Source of the DNA: CAYYYJ01 sp964476045
GTDB lineage: Archaea > Aenigmatarchaeota > Aenigmatarchaeia > QMZP01 > JACQNV01
Direction of reading: 5' to 3'
NCBI GenBank assembly: GCA_964476045.1
Contig: CAYYYJ010000005.1
Coordinates: 1-49,455, forward strand
DNA: 49,455 nucleotides
The notes beneath the pieces were generated by a model. The model had not been told where the DNA came from. It ran no database searches and was given only the letters and a program-made list of their open reading frames with translations. A program made the position numbers and the translations under genes. The first letter of the stretch is position 1, and the number at the start of each line of letters is the position of its first letter. This document shows positions 7,588 to 16,394 of this stretch, in pieces.

Positions 7588-8799
7588 CTACTGGCCTAAA
7601 ATCTTTGGCCTTTTCGGATCTTTCAAATCTATAACAGCTAATTGATCGAACTTGTTTCCATACCTGGTAATATAGGCCATCTCACCCTCAAATCTGGCAT
7701 CTACTGATTCTCCTGGAGCAAGATCTTCAAGTTTACCAACAGTTTTTAAGTCCTCATCTAAAACATATAAATTATTTCTTAAGGATCTTTCGTCTGGATA
7801 GGCTGTTATTGTGAAAATCCTGAAATGCCTCTCAAATTCATCCCTTGAAAATTGACCTAACAACCTGCCTGGAATTTCCCCTTTTGCAACAAGCCTTATT
7901 TCACTGCCACTCACTGAAATTTTATAGATATATGTTCTTTCCTTTTCTCTGAATTCCAATTCTTGGTAAAATATATAGATATTGTTCGCGGAAACAAAGA
8001 TATCATAGGTGAGGGGCAATAGGAATGTCTTGGATGAGATTTCCTGATCGTCTTTTTCTGCTGTATTCAAGGCGCCTACAAAAGTAAACATATAGGAAGC
8101 TGATGGGACATCCAAATAGTAGACTTCTGGCTGGCCTTTTGCCTCAGATGATAATTTTAGATCGTCTCTATGAACCACTCTTTCTGCCAAAAAGTAGACC
8201 CAATCACCGCTTTTCATGAACGTTGAATAATAATAACCCTCTTCAAGTTTGATGTCCCTTTTCAAAACAGGCCTGCTCCTATCTGAAACATCAAATACTT
8301 TTATAAATGGGTTTGAAGACATATAGTAAAAAACAACTAACCTGTCCTTGTTTATAATAATGTCTTTTACTATTCCATTAATTTCTATTGTAGCTAGAAC
8401 CTTCCCCTGCACTGCTGTTCCTTTCGGAGTAACCTCTTGAATAACAATCGGTGTGCTACGTGATTGTCCTTCGTTTTCTGATAGAAAAGTAGAAGTTTTA
8501 TAAATATACTTTCCTTCTGACCTAAAAATATCAATAATACCTGATGTACCTTGAACAATGGCAGGTCTCTCAACAGTTAAATTATCCACTGCATAAACCT
8601 GCTTGCTATTATTTTTTAAGAAACCTGTAATCTCGTCTGTTGATGTAAATTTCTTGAGATCAGCCAGTTCTGCTTTGATCTGATCTTGGTTTGGTTGGTC
8701 TGGTGTTGGGCTAGGCACTCCAGGCTTATCCGGCTTTATAGCGCAGCCGCTAACCAATATGATTGCTATTACAAGCAAAGACGCAAGTTCCGTTTTCAT
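7588..8799 (-). CDS. beta-propeller lipoprotein (PF09826-like), C-terminally truncated
   Basis: Secreted lipoprotein. The signal is hydrophobic with lipobox LVSGC, so the mature protein should start at that Cys and be membrane anchored. A Pro-rich linker (KPGVPSPTPDQPNQ) precedes blades such as GKYIYKTS, DRLVVFYY and NNIYIFYQE. The ATG at 8799 is preferred to one at 8814, which sits directly on the GGAG motif. The frame ends after LAVIDLKDPKRPKILGQ, a point where relatives continue for some 200 residues. The missing C-terminal piece survives only in the broken neighbour (7153-7447). Function unknown. Confidence 0.75.
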   Translation of the reverse strand: MKTELASLLVIAIILVSGCAIKPDKPGVPSPTPDQPNQDQIKAELADLKKFTSTDEITGFLKNNSKQVYAVDNLTVERPAIVQGTSGIIDIFRSEGKYIYKTSTFLSENEGQSRSTPIVIQEVTPKGTAVQGKVLATIEINGIVKDIIINKDRLVVFYYMSSNPFIKVFDVSDRSRPVLKRDIKLEEGYYYSTFMKSGDWVYFLAERVVHRDDLKLSSEAKGQPEVYYLDVPSASYMFTFVGALNTAEKDDQEISSKTFLLPLTYDIFVSANNIYIFYQELEFREKERTYIYKISVSGSEIRLVAKGEIPGRLLGQFSRDEFERHFRIFTITAYPDERSLRNNLYVLDEDLKTVGKLEDLAPGESVDARFEGEMAYITRYGNKFDQLAVIDLKDPKRPKILGQ

Positions 8800-8906
8800 G
8801 CTTATTCTTTGCATCTCCTGCCTATTAAATATGCCTCTTTTTGTTAGGTTTTGGCCGAAGAAAACAAGGAGGGTATATTAAGAAGAAAAGAGAAAAAGCT
8901 GATTAT

Positions 8907-9347
8907 ATGAAAATAAGGAAAGGCGTGATTGGAGACATAAAACAGATAGCCCCTTTATGGTTGTCTTTCTTTAAAGATGATACAAAGAAAATAGCCTGTG
9001 ATTACCTGAAGAAAAGGGTAACGAATGGGGAATTGCTGGTTTCCGAAATAGGCGGCAAGCTGGCAGGGTTTTTAACTTTCAAGAAAAATTATTTTGATAA
9101 ATCTGATTATATAGAAGCCGTTCTGGTTTTCCCTGAATATCGCGCGAAAGGCATAGGTTCGGCCCTTATCAAAAGATGCGAAGCGCAATCACGAAAAAGG
9201 AAGTGCAGAAGATTATTTGTGTCCTGTGAGCCCTGGAATAAAAATGCCCTGAATTTCCATGTTAAAATGGGCTTCAAAAAATGCGGCTATCTGGATAATG
9301 TTTGGGGCGAAAACAAAACAGATATATTTTTCTCCAAAAAACTTTAG
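8907..9347 (+). CDS. GNAT-family N-acetyltransferase
   Basis: 146-aa acetyl-CoA-dependent acyltransferase. YRAKGIGSALIKRCEAQS is the pyrophosphate-binding motif A, and NKALNFHVKMGF-like NALNFHVKMGFKKCGY is motif B. The ATG at 8907 gives the usual N-terminus (MKIRKGVIGDI), a better choice than the upstream in-frame ATG at 8841, which adds a Lys/Arg-only lead. It ends five bases before the next gene, suggesting co-expression with the membrane-bound regulator. Substrate unknown. Confidence 0.88.
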   Translation: MKIRKGVIGDIKQIAPLWLSFFKDDTKKIACDYLKKRVTNGELLVSEIGGKLAGFLTFKKNYFDKSDYIEAVLVFPEYRAKGIGSALIKRCEAQSRKRKCRRLFVSCEPWNKNALNFHVKMGFKKCGYLDNVWGENKTDIFFSKKL

Positions 9348-9351
9348 TGTT

Positions 9352-9930
9352 ATGGAGTTGGATAAAAATACAATAAAGGCTTTGTCAGCTGACACAAGGG
9401 TTGAGATACTGAAGAGCTTGAAGAGCAGGAGAAAAATGCCCAGCGAGCTTTCAAAAGAGTTGGGATTAGCCACATCAACTATTACAGAGCACTTAAAAAA
9501 CCTTGAGAATGTCGGGCTGATCCAGAAAAAAGACACTGACCACAAGTGGATATATTATGAGCTGACTGGAAAAGGCTCGAATATTGTACAACCAAAATAT
9601 CCTGTTAATATTCTTCTCACTCTGGGAATAGGACTAATTTTAATTGTGGGAGGGACTTCATTTTATTTTTCAGGCTACGAACAGGCCAGTATTGCAGGAA
9701 TTGAACAAAAAGAAATTGCCGTGCCCCAAGATGCAGGAGCTTTCCAAAAGACTTCGCAGGCAGAAGTTAGGGAAGTTGTGACTGCTCCAACAGAGAACAA
9801 GAAGGTTGTCAATGAAATTCAGCAAAGAACTAGGATTGTGATTTTCACAATAACTGCGATAGCAGGATTTGTATTGATAATATACGGGGTTTACAGGTTT
9901 AGAACGAGAAAAGGATTTAAAGTAGTCTAG
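9352..9930 (+). CDS. membrane-anchored ArsR-like winged-helix regulator
   Basis: Residues 1-75 form a winged helix-turn-helix: ALSADTRVEILKSL, then recognition helix LATSTITEHLKNLENVGL and a wing. Two hydrophobic segments follow (about 82-100 and 162-181), separated by a 60-residue Glu/Gln/Val loop that would lie outside the cell. This is a one-component transcription factor tied to the membrane, a layout known in archaea. It follows the GNAT gene by four bases; uS9 begins 56 bases later with its own TATA. Confidence 0.82.
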   Translation: MELDKNTIKALSADTRVEILKSLKSRRKMPSELSKELGLATSTITEHLKNLENVGLIQKKDTDHKWIYYELTGKGSNIVQPKYPVNILLTLGIGLILIVGGTSFYFSGYEQASIAGIEQKEIAVPQDAGAFQKTSQAEVREVVTAPTENKKVVNEIQQRTRIVIFTITAIAGFVLIIYGVYRFRTRKGFKVV

Positions 9931-9986
9931 TGTATATGTTATCGGTATCGTTGAGTTTATAAATATTGGACTTTCATATAAGTGTT

Positions 9987-10505
9987 ATGGAACAAGACCC
10001 TATTGCTGAAAAACTTGTTGTAGAAAAAATAACAATCGAGGAGCTCAAGGAGAATTTAGAAGGCAAGAAGCTAACAGGTGATAAAAAAGGGAAAGCTAAA
10101 GCGCCTCCAACGTATGTCCTTACTACAGGCAAGAGGAAGAGATCGATTGCCAGAGCTGTTACAAAACCTGGGAAAGGTTCTGTTAAGATTAATTCTATTC
10201 CTTTGAACATATACCCTTACGAGATGATAAAACTCAGGATTATGGAACCTTTGCTAATAGCAGGGGACCAGGCAAAAGGTTTTGATATCACTGTTAATGT
10301 AAAAGGCGGCGGACAATGGGGCCAGGCAGATGCTGTAAGGCAAGCTATTGCAAAAGGGCTGATAGAATATTTGCCTGATTTGAAAAGAAGTTTCATCGCT
10401 TATGATAGAAATCTAGTTGTTTACGATCCGAGAAGGACAGAGCCTCATAAACCTCCTCATTCGTCTTGGGGACCACGACGTTATAAACAGCGCAGCAAAA
10501 GGTGA
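9987..10505 (+). CDS. rps9: small ribosomal subunit protein uS9 with N-terminal extension
   Basis: The core (from YVLTTGKRKRSIARAV) has the uS9 signatures GGGQWGQADAVRQAIAKGL and the C-terminal Arg/Lys tail (RRYKQRSKR) that reaches tRNA in the P site. Archaeal uS9 is usually about 135 aa; this is 172 aa because of a 43-residue acidic/basic extension. The ATG at 9987 follows a TATA (TTTATAAATATTGG) by few bases, so the mRNA is nearly leaderless. In archaea it normally follows uL13; here 4.5 kb separates them. Confidence 0.93.
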   Translation: MEQDPIAEKLVVEKITIEELKENLEGKKLTGDKKGKAKAPPTYVLTTGKRKRSIARAVTKPGKGSVKINSIPLNIYPYEMIKLRIMEPLLIAGDQAKGFDITVNVKGGGQWGQADAVRQAIAKGLIEYLPDLKRSFIAYDRNLVVYDPRRTEPHKPPHSSWGPRRYKQRSKR

Positions 10506-10892
10506 AAATATTTTACTTATTTAGTTCTTTTTATAGTACTTTATTATACAACTTTGTTCATTCTGATAAAAATAAATTATTTTTTTATCTTAGTTATTCA
10601 AAACCTTAAAAGCCGCTTCGCTTTCACTCAGCTAGCATTTACAGGTTTTGGGTTTCGCTTTTTCTGGTTTGGTTGCGACTCTATGCAAAGCCCATTATTC
10701 TGTAATAGGAGCGTATATTTTGATTAGTTACAAGATCCTTTCCGAAACGAGACCTTAACGTTTTTTGCTGAAATTGGATCAAAATTGGCATAGTCTAAAC
10801 TGGAACTGTAACAAATTCTTTAGGCACTGAATAACCGGCATTAACCCCGCTTAACACACATTTAAATATATGTTAACCCTAATTAACACATT
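10506..10892. other. 387-base AT-rich intergenic region
   Basis: No open frame is convincing on either strand. A TATA-like element (CATTTAAATATATG, about 10858-10871) sits ahead of the ATPase gene. A pair of half-matching TTAAC/GTTAA motifs (10852-10882) could be an operator. No RNA fold was recognised. Confidence 0.4.
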
Positions 10893-12179
10893 ATGAACAT
10901 TATCGAGAGGCTTTTGGTGCAAAATCCATGGTGGGAAGGGAGGAAGATAGAATCCCTCAAGAACATGCAGAAAAGGGACGCCTTTGGGGTTGTCCAAAAT
11001 CAGATGAAGGCAAAGCAGATCATTTCAATCACAGGCCTGAGAAGGGTTGGAAAGACTGTAGTTGTTAGGCAAATCATTGAAAGTCTGCTCGATTCCGGCG
11101 TTGAGGCAAAAAGAATCATTTACTTTTCCTTTGACGAGCTGTTGGCCAAAGACCCAGGAATCATTGAAGATGTCCTAAACACATATGAAAACACTGTGCT
11201 CAAGGCAGAACTAAAGGATTTGTATGTTTTCTTTGATGAAATCAACCACATACCCAACTGGCAGGTTGCCCTGAAAAGGTTTTATGACCTGGAAAAAGGG
11301 ATCAAGTTTGTCGTTACAGGGTCTTCAGGCATACGCATAAAAAAGGCAGCAGAAAGCCTTGCCGGAAGGATATTTGAGTTTGAGATGAAACCGCTCAATT
11401 TCGGAGAGTTCCTCAGGCTCAAGGATATAGATATCTCCGGAAATCTCGATTTGCATAGCCTAACACTCCAAAGGGAACTTTCCAGTTACCTTATGTTCGG
11501 CGGGTTCCCTGAACTAGTCAAAGAATCGGATTTTGAGAAGGCAAAGCTGTATGTCTGGGGCATTGTTGATAAAATCATATTGTCCGACATCCCCCAAGTC
11601 GGGGACATTGGAAACCCTGAAATACTCAGGGAAGTGTTCAAGATAATTGCGCGTACCCCTGGAAGCATAGTGGAATACAAGAACCTTGCATCATCATTAA
11701 AAGTCTCTTACCAGACAATCTCCAAGTATGTCCATTACATGGAAGCGGCCTACCTGATCAGGATTGTGAGCAATAAGAGAGGGAGCGCTGTTGCCATGTC
11801 AAGAAAGGCGAAAAAGGTATACCTTGCCACACCTTCCTTGGCCATTATTTCAGCTGATTCAGAATCCCAACTGGTTTCATTGTTGCCGCAACTGGCTGAA
11901 AATGCTGTGTGCATTGAAACCCAGGCAAAATACTTCTGGAAAGATTACTATGAGATTGATTTCCTTGCAGACGACCATGCCATCGAAGTCAAATATTCAG
12001 AGGATCCAGACGCTGTGAGAAACATCATTGCTGCCGCAAAAAAAGGCGAGAAAACGCTTCTTGTAGTCACTAAAAACCATGAAGCAGCAGAGAAAAAAGG
12101 AGGCGTGGAAGTGAAATACATACCCCTTTGGAAATTCCTGCTCGCTGGGATCTGGCTCTGGGACAGGTTTCCCAGATAA
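10893..12179 (+). CDS. archaeal AAA-type ATPase with DUF4143 domain
   Basis: 428-aa ATPase of the group common in archaeal accessory regions. Walker A is TGLRRVGKTVVVRQ (about residues 48-61), Walker B is LYVFFDEINHI, and the sensor region is FVVTGSSGIRI. A winged-helix/DUF4143 region follows (SSLKVSYQTISKYVHYMEAAYLI), then a nuclease-like core (EIDFLADDHAIEVKYS). The end, YIPLWKFLLAGIWLWDRFPR, matches the usual YIPLWKWLL tail. Roles proposed for the family include defence and toxin-antitoxin activity. It has its own TATA promoter. Downstream is decayed DNA. Confidence 0.85.
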   Translation: MNIIERLLVQNPWWEGRKIESLKNMQKRDAFGVVQNQMKAKQIISITGLRRVGKTVVVRQIIESLLDSGVEAKRIIYFSFDELLAKDPGIIEDVLNTYENTVLKAELKDLYVFFDEINHIPNWQVALKRFYDLEKGIKFVVTGSSGIRIKKAAESLAGRIFEFEMKPLNFGEFLRLKDIDISGNLDLHSLTLQRELSSYLMFGGFPELVKESDFEKAKLYVWGIVDKIILSDIPQVGDIGNPEILREVFKIIARTPGSIVEYKNLASSLKVSYQTISKYVHYMEAAYLIRIVSNKRGSAVAMSRKAKKVYLATPSLAIISADSESQLVSLLPQLAENAVCIETQAKYFWKDYYEIDFLADDHAIEVKYSEDPDAVRNIIAAAKKGEKTLLVVTKNHEAAEKKGGVEVKYIPLWKFLLAGIWLWDRFPR

Positions 12180-12261
12180 CTGATTTTCTTGCAAATTCAA
12201 TCGACAGTCATTTACAATGTATTGTTTCTTAAATTCAAGTATCTTTAGCCAATAATATGGC

Positions 12262-12481
12262 ATGAGAATCACAGGAAAGACTGCGAAAGAAATGATCAGC
12301 GTGCTCGATGATCTGCGCGAGCAGATCAAGGCAGAACCCAAAGACCCCCAGCACTTCAACTGAATGGGAAAAGAAAAGGGAACTTGTCAAAGATAGGGAT
12401 TGGGTGGTCCCGTGTCATAAGAAAGATTATTGCATCGCCTTATGCATACCTGAAAACTTATTTTATGAGAAACTTGAGTGA
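12262..12481 (+). pseudogene. frameshifted small gene, unknown family
   Basis: A frame beginning MRITGKTAKEMISVLDDL ends after 33 codons at PQHFN. Coding-like sequence continues at once in another frame as EWEKKRELVKDRDWVV and YCIALCIPENLFYEKLE before stopping at 12481. One indel near 12360 would join them into a protein of about 72 aa. No family recognised. It belongs to a 0.8-kb stretch of decaying DNA behind the ATPase. Confidence 0.4.
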
Positions 12482-12611
12482 AACCGGGTTCTCCTCTGAC
12501 AAAAGAAGGTTTGGCGGAATCATCAGCCAGAAAAGGGAGGACAGACAGAACATGGCGATGCTCGCCATTGGTTTTCTTCATACCTTATTCTTTATAAGGG
12601 TTCAGAAATAA

Positions 12612-12827
12612 CTTGTCCCAGAGCCGGGAAGGATCGAAAGAGTAGATGAAGGTTTATGGAGAAAACGGCTGCCCGGACAAAGTCGATGTTTGCTTTTTGA
12701 TGGTAAACTAATGAAAGGTTGCTATGTGTTTTCGGTGGAGGAGGACAAATATCTTGTAGAAAAATTTGACATCTTCCTAGGTAGGATGATTGATGGGAAC
12801 ATTCATGATGAAGACTTTTTCCGATGA
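12612..12827 (+). pseudogene. 5'-truncated gene fragment
   Basis: An open frame of about 70 codons reads VPEPGRIERVDEGLWRKRL, then LFDGKLMKGCYVFSVEEDKY and ends IDGNIHDEDFFR. Composition is protein-like, but the only ATG is at 12711, well inside, and a stop lies just upstream. It is probably the C-terminal end of a lost gene. No family recognised. Confidence 0.4.
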
Positions 12828-13008
12828 CAGATAATGTAAAATATTTACCAATTTTTGGGGAAAAGAACTAAAATAAGCTTTATAAATTCTAGCCTACAGA
12901 TATAGGTATTCTAGGCAAGGTAAAAAGTTATTTTGTCTTAATCCGAAGAGTTTTGTAATCCCTTTTCTTTTGGGTCCCAAACTTTTCTTTTGGAAAAAAA
13001 GGGCTGAT

Positions 13009-13338
13009 ATGGAATTTGCGCGAATCAAACTGGCTGGAAGGAGTTATCAGGAGCTTGAAGGCATTTGCAGCCAAATCAAGGACATTGCTAGCAAGCACGG
13101 GACTTCTGTCCGCGGACCTATGCCTCTTCCAACTAGAAAGCTCAGGATCCCAACACTAAAGACTCCGTGTGGCGATGGAACAGGCCACGGAAACGCAACC
13201 TGGGACAGATGGGAAATGCGGATCCACAGGCGGGTTATTGATATCGGCACAAATGAGCGAGCTCTCAGACAAGTTGTGAGAATTAATATTCCTGAAGGGG
13301 TTAAGATTGATATTGAGATGAGAAGTGATAACAAATAA
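13009..13338 (+). CDS. rps10: small ribosomal subunit protein uS10
   Basis: 109-aa uS10: MEFARIKLAGRSYQELEGIC, the PMPLPTRKLRIPT loop, and RIHRRVIDIGTNERALRQV, all conserved in archaeal/eukaryotic S10. The ATG at 13009 is chosen over an in-frame ATG-less extension from 12970, which would add an atypical Phe/Trp/Lys stretch. Upstream is GCTTTATAAATTC (about 12877-12889), a TATA box. In most archaea uS10 follows elongation factor 1A; here it is alone. Confidence 0.95.
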   Translation: MEFARIKLAGRSYQELEGICSQIKDIASKHGTSVRGPMPLPTRKLRIPTLKTPCGDGTGHGNATWDRWEMRIHRRVIDIGTNERALRQVVRINIPEGVKIDIEMRSDNK

Positions 13339-13380
13339 TCGCCATTTTCTCTGATTTAAAAATAAAAATTAATTATATTC

Positions 13381-13445
13381 ATGGAAAGCTGTTACCTTGA
13401 AAAAGAAGAAGTAGTCTTGATCCGCAAAACACTAAATTCTAAAAC
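13381..13445 (+). pseudogene. possible truncated gene head
   Basis: A frame starts MESCYLEKEEVVLIRKTLNS behind an AT-rich TATA-like region (13358-13378), reads like protein for about 20 residues, then runs antisense into the 3' end of the minus-strand gene at 13446. It looks like the first part of a gene cut off by rearrangement, but the evidence is only composition. Confidence 0.25.
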
Positions 13446-13946
13446 TCAGCTGTATACCAGTTTTTCCATCAGTTCAAAATCCACATCTGAATTTTCAAGC
13501 ATCATTTTTACCTTGCCCAAGCAACCGCCTCGCCATATCCCATTAACATGCTCCTCTTTCCACGAATAACCGCCAGCCAGGCCTATTGGCTTTCCTTTAA
13601 AGCCTTTAAGAAATCGGATAAGCTCCCACCAGCCCATTTCTGCGGGTTTTGGATCACCAGGTTCTGTCGGAATAAGATATCTGTCCTGAGTTCTGCCAAG
13701 CCTTCTGTACCTCGCAACTGTCTCGTCCATGTATACCGCATCTTCTAAAGTTATCAGAGGCCCTTCATGTGTTTTTGCCAAAAGGTCAAACCTGTGCATA
13801 TACCTGCTTGGAAATTCTGCATGTTCGTCAGGACGGTAAACCCATCCATAATAAGGGTGGACAGCCAATATGGCTTTTGCAGTGGTTCTCCTATCAAAGC
13901 GCCCTAAAGCATAAACACCTTTTCTAACAGGCCTTAACCTTCCCAT
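13446..13946 (-). CDS. hypothetical protein
   Basis: 166-aa soluble protein, no family recognised. It begins MGRLRPVRKGVYALGRFDRR and contains LAVHPYYGWVYRPDEHAEF, LITLEDAVYMDETVARYRRL and GLAGGYSWKEEHVNGIWRGG. The Gly/Trp/His-rich segments suggest an enzyme or a small-molecule binding fold. It is divergent from FEN1, with about 38 bases between the two starts, so they share a promoter region. Confidence 0.6.
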   Translation of the reverse strand: MGRLRPVRKGVYALGRFDRRTTAKAILAVHPYYGWVYRPDEHAEFPSRYMHRFDLLAKTHEGPLITLEDAVYMDETVARYRRLGRTQDRYLIPTEPGDPKPAEMGWWELIRFLKGFKGKPIGLAGGYSWKEEHVNGIWRGGCLGKVKMMLENSDVDFELMEKLVYS

Positions 13947-13984
13947 AACCAGTTAATAAAAACCAAAAAATAAATAACCATAGT

Positions 13985-15001
13985 ATGGGCGTTAAACTCA
14001 AGGATTTGGTTGTAACTCAAATAATAGATTTAGAGTATTTGAGAGGAAGGTCTATAGGTATCGATGCATTCAATTATATTTTCCAGTTCCTTTCTGTGAT
14101 AAGGGACAAATTTACTGGAGAGCCTTTGAGAGATTCTAAAGGCCGTGTGACAAGCCACCTAAGCGGATTATTTTACAGGACAGTGCGTTTTTTAGAAGCT
14201 GGAATAGAGCCTGTCTATGTTTTTGATGGCAAGCCGCCAGAATGGAAAAGGAAGGCTATAGAAGAACGACAAAAAATTCGTGAAGTAGCTGAGCAGAAAT
14301 GGAAAGAAGCTGTTGAGAAAGGGGAAGGAGCAATAAAATACGCCCAGGGCGCATCAAAATTGACAGATGAGATGTTAGAAGAGTCAAAAAAACTTTTGGA
14401 AACAATGGGTGTGAGCTGGATACAAGCGCCTTCAGAAGGAGAAGCTCAGGTTGCCCACATGGTTAAAAAAAACCAACTCTGGGCCGGCGCCAGTTCTGAT
14501 TATGACTCTCTGCTTTTTGGAATGCCAAGACTGGTAAGGAATTTGAATATAGTTGGGAAGAAAAAACTGCCTGGAAAACAGGCGTACATAGAGATAAAAC
14601 CAGAGCTCTTGGAACTGGACAAAACTTTGGCTAACCTGGAAATAAATCAAGATCAGCTAATCCTTCTCGGAATTTTAATAGGAACAGATTTCGCTGTCGG
14701 CGTCAAAGGCGTAGGGCCTAAGACAGCTTTGAAAATCGTGAAAGAAAACAAAACTTTAGAGAAAATAAAATCAGCTGTTAAATGGGAATCAGGTGTGCAG
14801 ATAGAAGATCTCCTTGATTTTTTTAAAAAACCGCCGACAGAAGACCTGGAAATAAAAAAGAATGCCTTAGATATTGAAAAATTAAAAAATCTCATGGTCG
14901 ATGAACACGGTTTTGGGGAGGATAGGATAAGCTCTTCTTTAGAAAAGCTTCTTGAACTGAAAAAATCGAGAGGCAAAGGCCTTAATATGTTTTTGAAGTA
15001 A
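13985..15001 (+). CDS. fen: flap endonuclease 1
   Basis: 338-aa structure-specific nuclease that removes 5' flaps in Okazaki fragment maturation and repair. The XPG N domain has acidic residues in IGIDAFNYIFQF and YVFDGKPPEWK; the XPG I domain has QAPSEGEAQVAHM and ASSDYDSLLFG; the helix-hairpin-helix is GTDFAVGVKGVGPKTALKIV. The end, KGLNMFLK, fits a weak PIP box (L and F spaced for PCNA binding). Length is normal. A small membrane-protein gene follows after nine bases. Confidence 0.95.
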   Translation: MGVKLKDLVVTQIIDLEYLRGRSIGIDAFNYIFQFLSVIRDKFTGEPLRDSKGRVTSHLSGLFYRTVRFLEAGIEPVYVFDGKPPEWKRKAIEERQKIREVAEQKWKEAVEKGEGAIKYAQGASKLTDEMLEESKKLLETMGVSWIQAPSEGEAQVAHMVKKNQLWAGASSDYDSLLFGMPRLVRNLNIVGKKKLPGKQAYIEIKPELLELDKTLANLEINQDQLILLGILIGTDFAVGVKGVGPKTALKIVKENKTLEKIKSAVKWESGVQIEDLLDFFKKPPTEDLEIKKNALDIEKLKNLMVDEHGFGEDRISSSLEKLLELKKSRGKGLNMFLK

Positions 15002-15010
15002 AATCTAGCT

Positions 15011-15295
15011 ATGGCTGCTGGAGTCGCTGAAACTATATTCGAAATTTTGTGGACAATATTAGCTGAAATGCTGAAAGTTGTGATCCATCTGGGCAAACTC
15101 TTTATACAGCTTTTGGGCGCAATCAGCCCTATCGCGGCTTCTGGCCCAGCAGGTTTTGGCATTTCTGCTTTGATTATTGGGTGTATAATATATATAATTG
15201 GAAAATATGTTCTGCATTTGGGAAGAAATGCAGCGATTCTATTGGTTTTTGGGCTGATAATTTTTGTTGCTGCTGTAACAAGCTTTATAACTTAA
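15011..15295 (+). CDS. small membrane protein, two to three TM segments
   Basis: 94 aa, unknown family. An N-terminal amphipathic or hydrophobic helix (IFEILWTILAEMLKVVIHL) is followed by two clear membrane segments (GISALIIGCIIYIIGKYVL and AAILLVFGLIIFVAAVTSF). The small Gly-rich loop between the first and second is rich in Ala/Pro. Close spacing behind FEN1 suggests co-transcription, with no obvious functional link. Confidence 0.65.
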   Translation: MAAGVAETIFEILWTILAEMLKVVIHLGKLFIQLLGAISPIAASGPAGFGISALIIGCIIYIIGKYVLHLGRNAAILLVFGLIIFVAAVTSFIT

Positions 15296-15327
15296 ACTTT
15301 CTTTAGAAAAAATTGTTTAAATAAGGA

Positions 15328-15777
15328 TTAGGTTTTTTTAACTGGTATAGGGTTAGGCTTCTTGTTGGCTTCTTCTGCTTCTTTTAGCTTGACAATAGGC
15401 AGGCTTATCGGAGGCGGAAGCTGTATGTCATCAGAAAGGTTCAGGGATTTCAGCATGCATTTTCTGAAAATAAAATTTAGTATTTCAACAGACGCCTCTG
15501 AAGGCAACGTTTTGTTTTTGTTCCAGCTTTCGAGGACTTTTGCATGAATATCAGATGTGTATAACAACTCGCCTGCCAATTTTATTGAGCCTGCTTTTGG
15601 GCTGTATTCTGTTATAAATTCGAAATCTATTACTAAAACTTTCTTTTGGAGTTCTTTTAACTCGAGTTCTTTGATTGAGTTGATTATAGGGGACGAACTG
15701 ACACTGAGGTTATTTATTTCTACGCCTTTGTCTCTTTTCGCTTCAATTAAAGACACATTAAGTCCTATTACAGGCAT
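15328..15777 (-). CDS. possible SecB-fold protein
   Basis: 149 aa. The order of elements resembles SecB: beta-rich central part (VLVIDFEFITEYSPKAGSIK, LAGELLYTSD), then a helix ending in a short linker (VEILNFIFRKCMLKSLNLS) and a Pro-rich strand (QLPPPISLPIVKL). SecB shows the same order around its 'FPYARECIASMV...LNLAPVNF' region. SecB-like proteins are known in a few archaea, where they may serve as chaperones or antitoxin partners. The ATG at 15777 is preferred to the TTG at 15789. The assignment is a fold guess only. Confidence 0.45.
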   Translation of the reverse strand: MPVIGLNVSLIEAKRDKGVEINNLSVSSSPIINSIKELELKELQKKVLVIDFEFITEYSPKAGSIKLAGELLYTSDIHAKVLESWNKNKTLPSEASVEILNFIFRKCMLKSLNLSDDIQLPPPISLPIVKLKEAEEANKKPNPIPVKKT

Positions 15778-15851
15778 ACAATACACCAAGTATCTAAAAT
15801 ATATAACGTTTACTTTTAAATACTAATAAGTACAATACAACTATAGATTTT

Positions 15852-16394
15852 ATGGATGTTCTTGTTCCGCTTGTTGATGGATTTGAAGAGATTGAAGCTA
15901 TAACTGTTATTGATGTTCTCAGAAGGGCTGGGATAAAGGTCACGACTGCAGGGATACCGAGCACAATGATAGCTGGTTCTCATGGGATACAGATTGTTGC
16001 TGACAAGAAATTTGATGCGCTTAACATGAGGGATTTTGAGGGGATTATACTTCCTGGAGGCCCTGGCCATGTTCATCTTGCTAAATCTGAGAAAGTATTG
16101 AATGCAATTGCTGATTTTGATTCGCGAGGCAAATTAGTTGCTGCTATTTGCGCTGCTCCACTAGTTTTAACAAAAGCTGGAATAATGGCTGACAAGAAAG
16201 CTACGATATATCCTGGAATGGAGCGCGAGATCCCTCGACCAAGAGCTGACAAGGTTGTTGTGGATGGAAATGTGATCACAAGCCAAGGCCCAGGGACAGC
16301 AATTGATTTTGCATTAAAAATTGTTGAAAAGTTAGTAAGCAGAGATAAAGCTAATTTGCTGAAAAGGGAACTTGTTCATGATGTGAGTTTATGA
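15852..16394 (+). CDS. DJ-1/PfpI family protein
   Basis: 180 aa, complete. The nucleophile elbow is KLVAAICAAPLVL with Cys at about residue 103, and the upstream GIILPGGPGHVHL carries the Gly-rich loop of the family. Glu residues in FEEIEAITV at the N-terminus match the conserved acid beside the Cys. Members are glyoxalases, deglycases or chaperone-proteases; no choice can be made. Its stop overlaps the next start (ATGA), so it is translated with the small wHTH protein. Confidence 0.9.
   Translation: MDVLVPLVDGFEEIEAITVIDVLRRAGIKVTTAGIPSTMIAGSHGIQIVADKKFDALNMRDFEGIILPGGPGHVHLAKSEKVLNAIADFDSRGKLVAAICAAPLVLTKAGIMADKKATIYPGMEREIPRPRADKVVVDGNVITSQGPGTAIDFALKIVEKLVSRDKANLLKRELVHDVSL

Noticed and set aside
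12384..12611. 75-codon plus-strand gene in the decayed region
   Set aside because: Overlaps in another frame the more protein-like EWEKKRELVKDRDW fragment; no start signal and no family.
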